From Fibrivirga algicola (GTDB lineage Bacteria > Bacteroidota > Bacteroidia > Cytophagales > Spirosomataceae): 64,000 bases of DNA. The notes below the pieces were generated by a model. That model had not been told where the DNA came from. It ran no database searches and was given only the letters and a program-made list of their open reading frames with translations. The stretch lies in the NCBI RefSeq assembly GCF_011742925.1, contig NZ_WAEL01000011.1:124001-188000 (forward strand), read 5' to 3'. This document shows positions 1 through 7,005 of this stretch, piece after piece; the first letter of the stretch is position 1; the number at the start of each line of letters is the position of its first letter. The position numbers and the translations under genes were made by a program.

Positions 1-98
1 CAGGTATCTATCAGTGTTGAGCAAGTCTGTAAAGGTGTAACTATTTCATTACCGAATTGGTCCCGTGTCTCAACAAATAGCTCAAGTATAGAACGTAC

Positions 99-647
99 CT
101 AGAGGCGCACTGAGACATTCTCCTGTACATGAGCGGGCGTATCGTCCAGCGTTTTCAGGTATTCCTCGCGTTGTTTGAGTTGCAGCTTCAACGCGGCAAT
201 TTCGGCCGTAAGCCGTTGCCATTCAGCATCCTGCGAGTAATCGTAGGTGACCCGTTTGGTAATCTGAACGCTGGCGGTAGTGTAGCTGATCGTGTTGTTC
301 CGAACAATCGGATCGTCGGCAAGCTCGTCTGTTTCGCTGAGCGACGTGGCCGAACTCGTTGGCATGGGCAGAAACGTGACGGATGCTTCGGCATCCTCAT
401 TCAGGGGCGGCACGGTTGGTTGCTGCGTAATGGCCCGAAGTTCCTGCGCCTGGGCGACGCTGTGGTTTTTCAGGCGGGCAATGATCGTTTTGATGTATAC
501 CTCGTACCGCTTCATCTCCACATAGGTCTTCAGCAGGTCATAGTTGCCGCTGTCAATAATTTGCTGCCCGTGGTCGGATGCCAGACGAACGATGGCGGTT
601 TTCGAAAGGGTTCGGTCGAGCGTACCGATCGGTTGAATAAGGCCCAT
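99..647 (-). CDS. Hypothetical protein, coiled-coil C-terminus
   Basis: I do not recognise this gene. The reading frame is open up to 821, but a start there would overlap the start codon of the divergent YitT gene at 820, so I prefer the internal ATG at 647 (182 aa, beginning MGLIQPIGTL). The first half is helical and polar. The middle (about residues 70-115) is rich in Pro, Ser and Thr and looks like a linker. The last 40 residues (QRLTAEIAALKLQLKQREEY) have heptad spacing typical of a coiled coil. No signal peptide or membrane segment is seen. The 98 bases downstream to the window edge hold no gene I can support. Confidence 0.5.
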   Translation of the reverse strand: MGLIQPIGTLDRTLSKTAIVRLASDHGQQIIDSGNYDLLKTYVEMKRYEVYIKTIIARLKNHSVAQAQELRAITQQPTVPPLNEDAEASVTFLPMPTSSATSLSETDELADDPIVRNNTISYTTASVQITKRVTYDYSQDAEWQRLTAEIAALKLQLKQREEYLKTLDDTPAHVQENVSVRL

Positions 648-819
648 ACTGGTGACTATTTTATGCGAGATAAGTATGTCTAATATACGCCGGGAAAGTA
701 CGACTGCCAAGCCTAATTTCGGTTCATTCGGGCAGCTTGCCAACGATTTATCCCGTATCGCGTTAGTTAAATAGGGGGTTACCAAACCCACTTTATTTTC
801 AACTAGCTTACTTACTATC

Positions 820-1686
820 ATGCCAATACATCCACCAACCCATTATGTCCGCGACGCGGCGTTTATTATTGCCGGAATACTCAGCGTTGGCTTTGGCCTA
901 AAAGGTTTTTTGCTGTCCAGCCAGTTTATCGACGGCGGTGTTACGGGTATTTCCATGCTGCTCTCTTCATTATTGGGCATACCACTCGCCGTTGGCATTG
1001 TGGTCATTAACCTGCCCTTTATCTGGCTCGGTTACCGGCAAATCGGTCGGGCCTTTGCCATAAAAAGTACGTTAGGTATCGCTGGTTTATCAGCTTGCCT
1101 GGTTTTCGTGCCCTACCCCGACGTAACGCCTGATTTGCTCTTGACGGCCCTGTTTGGCGGTTTCTTTATTGGCGCGGGCATCGGTCTATCCATGCGGGGC
1201 GGGGCTGTGCTGGACGGCACCGAAGTGGCAGCGCTGGTTATCAGCCGTCAGGCGGCCACCATGAAGGTGAGTGATGTCATTCTGCTCCTCAACGTCTTTA
1301 TTTTCGGTGCGGCCGCCTTCTTCCTCACGATTGAACTGGCGCTGTATTCGATGATCACTTACTTCGCGGCCTCAAAAACCATCGACTTCATCGTGCATGG
1401 TATCGACGAATACACTGCCATTCTGGTTGTCTCAAAAGACTATACTGCCATTCGGGAAGAGCTCTCAACTGCGGGCTGGGGCGTAACCGTCCTGAAAGGG
1501 GCTCAGGGGCATGGCAAGCGAGGCAACATGCCGGAAGATGTCGACGTACTATACGTGGTCATTACCCGGCTCGAAATCAGTCGCCTTCGCAGTCTGATTC
1601 TGGCTATTGACGAAAAGGCATTCCTGATTCAATACCCGGTCGATGACGTAGTTGGCGGGCGAATAAAAAGCCTGCCGCTCCATTAA
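820..1686 (+). CDS. YitT family membrane protein (DUF161 + DUF2179)
   Basis: This 288-aa protein has the YitT family layout. Five to six hydrophobic segments fill residues 12-190, with the family motif region around SSQFIDGGVTGISMLLS near residues 31-48. A soluble C-terminal DUF2179 domain (about 205-285) follows, with the characteristic VLKGAQGHGKRG loop and a VVITRLEISRLR segment. Family members are integral membrane proteins of unknown transport substrate. The gene stands alone on the plus strand. It converges on the Hsp20 operon, from which it is separated by a long hairpin at 1696-1796. The ATG at 820 gives a normal-length protein. The family call is firm; the function is unknown. Confidence 0.88.
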   Translation: MPIHPPTHYVRDAAFIIAGILSVGFGLKGFLLSSQFIDGGVTGISMLLSSLLGIPLAVGIVVINLPFIWLGYRQIGRAFAIKSTLGIAGLSACLVFVPYPDVTPDLLLTALFGGFFIGAGIGLSMRGGAVLDGTEVAALVISRQAATMKVSDVILLLNVFIFGAAAFFLTIELALYSMITYFAASKTIDFIVHGIDEYTAILVVSKDYTAIREELSTAGWGVTVLKGAQGHGKRGNMPEDVDVLYVVITRLEISRLRSLILAIDEKAFLIQYPVDDVVGGRIKSLPLH

Positions 1687-1695
1687 TAACTGAAC

Positions 1696-1796
1696 GTGTC
1701 CTCCATCCGTTGTCTTTCGTCCTTCGTGACGCTGCCAGGGTACGATGCGTACCTGAACAAAGCAACAGAGGACGTCAGCCAACGGATGGAGGACAC
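1696..1796. repeat. 101-nt intergenic hairpin (17-bp perfect arms)
   Basis: GTGTCCTCCATCCGTTG at 1696-1712 is the exact reverse complement of 1780-1796. Inside it CGTCCT pairs with AGGACG, and at the centre GGTACG-ATG-CGTACC (1739-1753) forms a second 6-bp stem with a 3-nt loop. The structure lies between two convergent genes (YitT ending 1686, Hsp20 ending 1826), so it may act as a bidirectional terminator, although no long T-run follows either arm. It has the same architecture as other long hairpins in this window but a different sequence. Confidence 0.75.
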
Positions 1797-1825
1797 ATTT
1801 ACGATTACGACTAGCCAGGCTACGC

Positions 1826-2224
1826 TTAACTCACGTTCACAACCTGCTCAGGTTTTTTGGGCACGGTAAGCACCAGTACGCCGTTTTCCTGCTTGGCCGT
1901 GATCCCCGCCGTATCGACGCGGTTGCTTAGGGGAAGTGTGCGCTCAAACGATTTCAACGGGTACTCCTGTAGCAGGAAAGCGGGGTCGGTAGCGGGATCG
2001 TGTGCACGGGTACCCTGAATAATGAGCTGGTCGTGCAACACGCTGATCTTGATATCAGCCTTGTCGAAACTGACCGCATACAGCATAATTCGGTAGTGAT
2101 CGCCATGATCTTCTACGTTCATGGGCACGTTATGCTTTGGCCGACGCCAACCTCCGAAAAAAGGCCGAATAAATTGCGCAAATGGGTTGCCATGCTGCTG
2201 ATGGCGATGTTGGTGATGATACAT
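1826..2224 (-). CDS. Small heat-shock protein, Hsp20/alpha-crystallin family
   Basis: This 132-aa protein is an ATP-independent holdase chaperone of the cytoplasm. After a His-rich N-terminus (residues 1-14) comes the alpha-crystallin domain, about residues 33-125. It starts with the PMNVEDHGDHYRIMLYAVSF strand region and ends with the signature NGVLVLTVPKK, matching the family consensus A/N-GVL-x-L-x-x-PK. The length fits bacterial Hsp20. It is the last gene of a minus-strand set headed by an ECF sigma factor, with two small membrane proteins in between, which suggests expression as part of an envelope or heat stress response (inference). The start lies 47 bp after the preceding gene's stop. 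Confidence 0.92.
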   Translation of the reverse strand: MYHHQHRHQQHGNPFAQFIRPFFGGWRRPKHNVPMNVEDHGDHYRIMLYAVSFDKADIKISVLHDQLIIQGTRAHDPATDPAFLLQEYPLKSFERTLPLSNRVDTAGITAKQENGVLVLTVPKKPEQVVNVS

Positions 2225-2271
2225 GTTTTTGTTGTTTAAGTTGACTGGATACTCACTGGGTACATTGCCCG

Positions 2272-2637
2272 TTACAGCACAAAATCTTCGCTGTTATCGC
2301 CAAACGGCTTCAGGTGAATGGTGCGCTGCGGCTGGTTTTTTTGCGTATACGCGGCATACTCGGCATCACTCATGGTACGGATTCGGTCTGTAAACTCCAT
2401 CCGGCGAGCCTGCCATGGACTACCCCAGGTAGCCGCTGACTGGCTACTCGATCCGCCACCAAAAGCCCGGCGACCGATGAAGCGCAGGGCTCCACCCACG
2501 AACAGTCCGAACAAGGCTAGTTTTAAGAAGAAAAATGGGAAGGCAATCAACGCCGCGCCAAACGCGATGGCGGGCAACAGGAAGCGAGGCATGCGATTCA
2601 TAATCAGGTTGACAGCCGGGGTTATAAACGGCTTCAA
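2272..2637 (-). CDS. Small membrane protein, unknown function
   Basis: This 121-aa protein has a strongly hydrophobic segment at about residues 18-52, a Gly/Ser-rich linker, and a soluble tail containing FTDRIRTMSDAEYAAYTQ. The tail resembles the C-terminal tail of the upstream 105-aa protein (WQQMSDEEKARFREQW): both have a basic/aromatic stretch, then Met-Ser-Asp, then an acidic-aromatic helix. That hints at a shared short motif. The gene sits between that protein and Hsp20 in a minus-strand set behind an ECF sigma factor. A short frame on the same strand (2444-2653) is a shadow. I know no function for it. Confidence 0.7.
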   Translation of the reverse strand: MKPFITPAVNLIMNRMPRFLLPAIAFGAALIAFPFFFLKLALFGLFVGGALRFIGRRAFGGGSSSQSAATWGSPWQARRMEFTDRIRTMSDAEYAAYTQKNQPQRTIHLKPFGDNSEDFVL

Positions 2638-2675
2638 CCAGGATGACGCACAAGTCGGGGAATTACTTTAAAAAA

Positions 2676-2764
2676 GTTTGACGTTTTTTTTGACGTCTTA
2701 ATTTACCCTGTTTATCAATGGGTTAACTCCTCAGTAGCGCAACATCAACCGACAAACATCAAAC
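2676..2764. repeat. Imperfect hairpin repeat, GTTTGAYG family
   Basis: The left arm begins GTTTGACGTTT at 2676. The right arm (2735-2764) read in reverse complement begins GGTTTGATGTTTGTCGG and ends TTGATGTTGCGCT. The arms pair imperfectly around a loop of about 36 nt. The right arm closely matches arms of the repeats at 25050-25118 and 62763-62863. It lies between the two small membrane protein genes of the sigma-factor operon. Confidence 0.6.
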
Positions 2765-2765
2765 C

Positions 2766-3083
2766 TTAAATCCGTTTTCGCCACTGTTCGCGGAAGCGGG
2801 CTTTCTCTTCGTCGCTCATCTGTTGCCATTTCGCTTTCCAGGCAGATCGGGTGCCCTGACCCCACCCCGGACGGCCGCGACCGGGCCAGTTACCAAACAA
2901 CAGTCGGCTGAGCAGCATCAGTCCGGCGGCTTGCCAGAACGTGACCGGACGTACCTGGACTACCTCGACCAGGACGTGATTCCAGAGCCACATGACCGCT
3001 GCCGAGAGCAACGAGGCGCTGAGCAGCACGAAGAAGGGTATCCAGATGAAGCGGCGTTTGGGTCCGTAGCGCATGGTTGTCAA
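2766..3083 (-). CDS. Small membrane protein co-encoded with ECF sigma factor
   Basis: This 105-aa protein starts inside the stop region of the sigma-factor gene (4-bp overlap, ATGA type), so the two are translationally coupled. It has two hydrophobic segments (about residues 12-34 and 43-62), a Gly/Arg/Pro-rich stretch, and a basic amphipathic tail WQQMSDEEKARFREQWRKR. An anti-sigma role is tempting because such proteins often follow ECF sigma genes, but I see no zinc (HxxxCxxC) or known anti-sigma domain, so this is only positional inference. Its tail motif is echoed in the 121-aa protein encoded next. Confidence 0.75.
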   Translation of the reverse strand: MTTMRYGPKRRFIWIPFFVLLSASLLSAAVMWLWNHVLVEVVQVRPVTFWQAAGLMLLSRLLFGNWPGRGRPGWGQGTRSAWKAKWQQMSDEEKARFREQWRKRI

Positions 3084-3637
3084 GAATTCGACAGTTCGTC
3101 GTAGAGTGATTGGAGCCGTTTACGAAGGTACTGCACAGCGTATCGTTTCCGCGAGATAATGGTTTTCAGATTCTCACCCGTCAGGTCGGCAATGGCCTGC
3201 AGGGTCTGATCTTCCAGTTCATTCTGCACAAAGACAGTCCGCTGACTGTCGGGCAGTTCAGCCAGGGCGCGCATCAGCTCATCCCAGATCAAATCGCGGA
3301 ACGACGGATCATCGGCCGACTCCGGATCGATCATAAGCAGATCATCCAGCGACAAATCGGCGTCATCCTCATCCGAGCGGGCGGCATCGGTAAAGGTCGT
3401 TTCACGGGTACGTCGGTAGCGGTCGGTGATGCGGTTGCGGGCTACTTCGTAGAGCCAGCCGCTGAGGCTGCTGATCTGATCAAGATCGACCACCCGGCTA
3501 AGCTGGTACCAGACATCCTGCAAGATATCTTCCGCATCTTCCTCCGTGCGCACCCGATCACGGATAAACCCAAATAGCCGCCCCCCATACTGCTTCACAG
3601 TATCGAGCACGGTTCGTTTTGGGTTTTCGGTAGCCAT
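3080..3637 (-). CDS. ECF-type RNA polymerase sigma factor
   Basis: This 185-aa sigma-70-family protein has the two domains of group IV sigma factors. Region 2 (about residues 10-80) includes DAEDILQDVWYQL and GWLYEVARNRITDRYRR. An acidic linker follows (about 85-115), then region 4 (about 125-180) with LPDSQRTVFVQNELEDQTLQ and the helix-turn-helix ENLKTIISRKRYAVQYLRK. The acidic linker is longer than usual. An upstream in-frame ATG at 3649 is possible; I chose MATENPK. It heads a minus-strand operon with a 4-bp-overlapping small membrane gene, a second small membrane gene and Hsp20. Target promoters cannot be deduced. Confidence 0.9.
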   Translation of the reverse strand: MATENPKRTVLDTVKQYGGRLFGFIRDRVRTEEDAEDILQDVWYQLSRVVDLDQISSLSGWLYEVARNRITDRYRRTRETTFTDAARSDEDDADLSLDDLLMIDPESADDPSFRDLIWDELMRALAELPDSQRTVFVQNELEDQTLQAIADLTGENLKTIISRKRYAVQYLRKRLQSLYDELSNS

Positions 3638-3746
3638 AGACAGTAACATAGGTGGCCCAAAGGTGAAAACCGGACCAACAGACAGGGACTGGAATATGAA
3701 GAACGGGTCAATTTGCGGTTCAACGCCGGACTTTGGCCGGTAAACG

Positions 3747-3778
3747 TTGAACCCAATTGGCCCAACGGCTTATCTTTG
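3747..3778 (+). promoter_or_regulatory. Bacteroidota-type promoter for asnS
   Basis: TTG at 3747-3749 and TATCTTTG at 3771-3778 match the Bacteroidota -33/-7 consensus (TTG, about 20 bp, TAnnTTTG) with a 21-bp spacer. The asnS ATG lies at 3783, so the expected transcript start falls at or just past the start codon. The mRNA may be nearly leaderless, or the real start may be slightly further in. Confidence 0.6.
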
Positions 3779-3782
3779 CCCC

Positions 3783-5231
3783 ATGAGTTACCTACCTGTT
3801 AAGCAACTGCTTCAGACGGAACCTGGCCAGACCGTGACGGTGAAGGGCTGGGTACGTACCAAGCGCGAAAGCAAAAACGCCGTATTCGTGGCAATCAACG
3901 ACGGCTCCACAATTCACACCATTCAGGCGGTAGCCGAAGCGGGGTTTCTGCCCGACGAGACCCTGCGCCTCATCACTACCGGTGCCTGTGTCGCCATCAC
4001 GGGTGAGTTGGTGCCGTCGCAGGGTGCGGGGCAGGCCGTGGAGGTAAAAATTACCGAGGTGCATATTTACGGCCCCGCCGACCCAGAGAAATATCCGTTA
4101 CAACCCAAGCGGCACTCTCTTGAGTTCCTGCGCGAGATTGCCCACCTGCGCCCACGCACCAACACGTTCAGTGCCATTCTGCGCATTCGCCACGCGCTGG
4201 CCTTTGCTGTGCATAAGTACTACAACGACAACGGGTTCTACTACCTGAATACGCCGATCATCACCGCTTCCGACGCAGAGGGTGCCGGTGAAATGTTCCG
4301 CGTATCGACCCTCGACCCCATTAACCCACCCCGAACCGAGGACGGCAAGGTCGATTATAGCCAGGATTTCTTCGGCCGCGAAACCAACCTAACCGTTTCC
4401 GGGCAGCTGGAAGGCGAGCTGGGTGCGCTGGCACTAGGGAAGATCTACACGTTCGGACCCACGTTCCGCGCCGAGAACTCGAACACGACCCGCCACCTGG
4501 CCGAGTTCTGGATGATTGAGCCGGAAATGGCGTTCTTCGAACTGGAAGACAACATGAACCTGGCCGAGGACTTCGTTAAATCGGTGATCCGATACGCGCT
4601 GGAGCACTGCGCCGATGATCTGGCCTTCCTGGAAAATCGCCTGAAAGAGGAAGAAAAGACCAAGAAGAAAGAAGAGCAAAGCGAGATGACCCTGATCGAG
4701 AAACTTCGGTTTGTGGTTGACAATGACTTTGAGCGCCTGACTTATACGGACGCCGTTGAGATTCTCCGCAACTCAAAACCGGCTAAAAAAGGCCAGTTCC
4801 AATACGAAGTAGGCTGGGGCATCGATCTTCAATCAGAACACGAGCGGTATTTGGTGGAGAAACACTTCAAAAAACCGGTTATTCTGACCAATTACCCACG
4901 GGCCATCAAATCATTCTACATGAAGCAGGATGAGTCGACAACTGCCCCTGGCCCAACCGTTCGCGCTATGGACGTGCTGTTCCCGGGCATTGGTGAGATC
5001 ATTGGCGGTTCGCAGCGCGAAGACGATCTGGAAAAACTAACTACCCGTATGGCCGAAGTCGGTATTGAAGAAGAAGCAATCTGGTGGTACCTCGATACGC
5101 GCCGATTTGGCTCAGCGCCGCATTCAGGCTTCGGACTTGGCTTCGAGCGACTGGTTCTCTTCGTAACCGGCATGAGCAACATTCGGGATGTTATTCCTTT
5201 CCCGCGTGCCCCAAAATCAGCTGAGTTTTAA
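3783..5231 (+). CDS. asnS: Asparaginyl-tRNA synthetase
   Basis: The 482-aa product is a class II aminoacyl-tRNA synthetase that charges tRNA-Asn. An N-terminal OB-fold anticodon-binding domain (about residues 15-110, [18 protein letters not shown]) precedes the catalytic core. Motif 2 is seen as [19 protein letters not shown] (about residues 230-250), and motif 3 as [16 protein letters not shown] near 450-466. A charged [11 protein letters not shown] insert sits in the middle. Asn rather than Asp specificity is inferred from the [12 protein letters not shown] motif. The frame extends to 3747, but the promoter occupies that stretch, so ATG 3783 is chosen. A strong terminator follows at 5305-5341. 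Confidence 0.95.
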   Translation: MSYLPVKQLLQTEPGQTVTVKGWVRTKRESKNAVFVAINDGSTIHTIQAVAEAGFLPDETLRLITTGACVAITGELVPSQGAGQAVEVKITEVHIYGPADPEKYPLQPKRHSLEFLREIAHLRPRTNTFSAILRIRHALAFAVHKYYNDNGFYYLNTPIITASDAEGAGEMFRVSTLDPINPPRTEDGKVDYSQDFFGRETNLTVSGQLEGELGALALGKIYTFGPTFRAENSNTTRHLAEFWMIEPEMAFFELEDNMNLAEDFVKSVIRYALEHCADDLAFLENRLKEEEKTKKKEEQSEMTLIEKLRFVVDNDFERLTYTDAVEILRNSKPAKKGQFQYEVGWGIDLQSEHERYLVEKHFKKPVILTNYPRAIKSFYMKQDESTTAPGPTVRAMDVLFPGIGEIIGGSQREDDLEKLTTRMAEVGIEEEAIWWYLDTRRFGSAPHSGFGLGFERLVLFVTGMSNIRDVIPFPRAPKSAEF

Positions 5232-5304
5232 ACCAGGCGGCTCTACACAGATGCCAACTGTATCCGCTTTCCGTGTTGGCAATCCGCTACGGGAAAACTA
5301 TGTA

Positions 5305-5341
5305 AAAAAGCCGCCCGGTTGATAAACCGGGCGGCTTTTTT
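5305..5341 (+). terminator. Rho-independent terminator after asnS
   Basis: AAAGCCGCCCGGTT (5307-5320) pairs with AACCGGGCGGCTTT across a 4-nt loop and runs into a T-tract. This is a strong intrinsic terminator 75 bp past the asnS stop. Confidence 0.93.
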
Positions 5342-5403
5342 TGAACATTGACCCGCTCGTACAGTTTTTAGTCTGTAGTTAAACCATTCTATCAGCGTTA
5401 GTC

Positions 5404-5859
5404 ATGATTAAGAACGAAGAGATTGTAGAGGACCTAAATGATCTGGTAAAGATCAACAATGACCGTATTCAAGGCTATATGAAAGCCGTAGAAGATACGG
5501 AAGACAGCCAGCTCGACCACCTGTTTAACGAGATGATCGTGCAGAGCCAAAACTTCCGCAGCCAATTGGCCGACCATATTGTACGTTTGGACGGCTCGGC
5601 CGTAACCGACGCGACATCGACCGATGTAAGCAGCAAGATTCACCGCGCCTGGATCGACATTAAGTCGGCTATCACTGGCAAAGACCGTGACACGGTGTTG
5701 AGTTCAGTGACATTCGGCGAAAACGCCGCTGTAGAAGCATACGAAGAGGCGGTTGAGAAAGATCACCTACCTGCTTATGTTAAAGAAGACCTAACCCGTC
5801 AACTGTCAGAGTTGAAAACAGCTCTGGCGAAGATGGAGGGCTTGAAGAACAGCAAATAA
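5404..5859 (+). CDS. PA2169 family four-helix-bundle protein (DUF2383)
   Basis: This 151-aa, highly helical, acidic protein matches the PA2169/DUF2383 pattern. The first helix is DLNDLVKINNDRIQGYMKA, a second helix contains LDHLFNEMIVQSQNFRSQL, and later helices carry AWIDIKSAITGKDRDTVLSS and ENAAVEAYEEAVEK. The fold is ferritin-like, but the family lacks an established enzymatic role and is often linked to stress or stationary phase (from family knowledge). It is a single gene between two strong terminators, so it is monocistronic. No signal peptide is present. Confidence 0.88.
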   Translation: MIKNEEIVEDLNDLVKINNDRIQGYMKAVEDTEDSQLDHLFNEMIVQSQNFRSQLADHIVRLDGSAVTDATSTDVSSKIHRAWIDIKSAITGKDRDTVLSSVTFGENAAVEAYEEAVEKDHLPAYVKEDLTRQLSELKTALAKMEGLKNSK

Positions 5860-5875
5860 GTCTGTTTTATATATT

Positions 5876-5911
5876 AAAAAGGGGTGCCGTTATAAACGGC
5901 ACCCCTTTTTT
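5876..5911 (+). terminator. Rho-independent terminator
   Basis: GGGGTGCCGTT (5881-5891) pairs perfectly with AACGGCACCCC (5895-5905) over a 3-nt loop, flanked by A and T runs. It can work in both directions and would end the DUF2383 gene on the plus strand and the aldo/keto reductase gene on the minus strand. Confidence 0.92.
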
Positions 5912-5967
5912 GCTTTGTGAGGTAGGTCAATGTCCAGGTGAAGGGCCTATCTCGCAGCATAAAACGC

Positions 5968-6837
5968 TTACTGCGGAAGCGGCATGTCCTGCAGGTCTTC
6001 GTCGGTCAGCTTAATCGTTGCGGCAGCGGTGTTGTCTTCCAGGTGCTTCACCGACGACGTACCTGGAATCAACAGCATTACAGGTGACGCGGCCAGCAAC
6101 CAGGCTAGTGCAATCTGGTATTCACTGGCACCATGCCGTTCGGCTACCTTTTTGATCGCTTTTTCGGCCGATAGGTCACCGCCCCCCAGTGGGTACCACG
6201 GAATAAAAGCAATGTTTTGTTCTTCACAGAACTTCAGCGTGCTGTTCCATTTCTGCTGGCCGAAACTGTACATGTTCTGTACTGATACCACCTCGAAGTA
6301 TTGCTGCGCTTCCTTGATCTGATCAACGTCGACTTCCGATAAGCCAATGTGCTTGATCTTACCTTGCTGCTGTGCTTCTTTCAGGAAGCCCAGGTATTCT
6401 TCAGACGGTACCTTGTCATCGAACCGATGGAGTTGGTACAGGTCTATCTGTTCTACTTTCAGGCGTTTCAAGCTACCGTTCAGCGCTTCCTCCAGATGCT
6501 TACGGCTTCCATCTACCGGCCATTGGTTCGGGCCAGTACGTAACAAAGCGCCTTTTGTAGCAATCACCAGCCCGTCCGCATATGGATGCAGGGCTTCGGC
6601 GATTAATTCTTCTGACACGAATGGGCCGTAGCTATCGGCGGTATCGATGAAGTTGATGCCCAGGTCGAGGCAGCGTTTCAATACGCGCAACGCTTCATCC
6701 CGGTCTTTGGGTGGTCCCCAGATGCCTTCGCCGGTGATGCGCATGGCACCGTATCCCAGCCGGTTTACGGTTAAATCGCCGCCTAGCGTAATGGTGCCCG
6801 AGGCGGTAGCAGGCTTTTGGTCTGTTGTTGACTGCAT
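5968..6837 (-). CDS. Aldo/keto reductase
   Basis: This 289-aa TIM-barrel NADPH-dependent oxidoreductase carries the catalytic tetrad in context: Asp and Tyr in FIDTADSYGPFVSEE (about residues 60-75), Lys in VIATKGAL (about 95), and His in DLYQLHRFDD (about 132-141). The cofactor region GTSSVKHLEDN lies near the C-terminus. It resembles the YdbC/oxidoreductase branch of the family. The physiological substrate cannot be deduced. The gene is single, with a terminator shared with the convergent DUF2383 gene. A second, only distantly similar family member is at 44970. Confidence 0.93.
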   Translation of the reverse strand: MQSTTDQKPATASGTITLGGDLTVNRLGYGAMRITGEGIWGPPKDRDEALRVLKRCLDLGINFIDTADSYGPFVSEELIAEALHPYADGLVIATKGALLRTGPNQWPVDGSRKHLEEALNGSLKRLKVEQIDLYQLHRFDDKVPSEEYLGFLKEAQQQGKIKHIGLSEVDVDQIKEAQQYFEVVSVQNMYSFGQQKWNSTLKFCEEQNIAFIPWYPLGGGDLSAEKAIKKVAERHGASEYQIALAWLLAASPVMLLIPGTSSVKHLEDNTAAATIKLTDEDLQDMPLPQ

Positions 6838-6951
6838 GGGTATTGGTTGTTGATAGCAGGAAGCCTATACGTGGCGACCTCCTTTACGTTACTAATCGCA
6901 ACCAATAACTGTTTTCAACAATCTGCATTTTCTCAATTCGCCACATGGTAA

Positions 6952-6991
6952 ACCCACACAACCGGCTCAGGTAAGACCTAGTTGTGTGGGT
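6952..6991 (-). terminator. Hairpin terminator for the beta-helix lipoprotein gene
   Basis: ACCCACACAAC (6952-6962) and GTTGTGTGGGT (6981-6991) form an 11-bp perfect stem with an 18-nt loop, just downstream of the stop at 7006. The T-run is poor, so efficiency is uncertain. Confidence 0.6.
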
Positions 6992-7005
6992 AGAACGCTT
7001 TGTGC

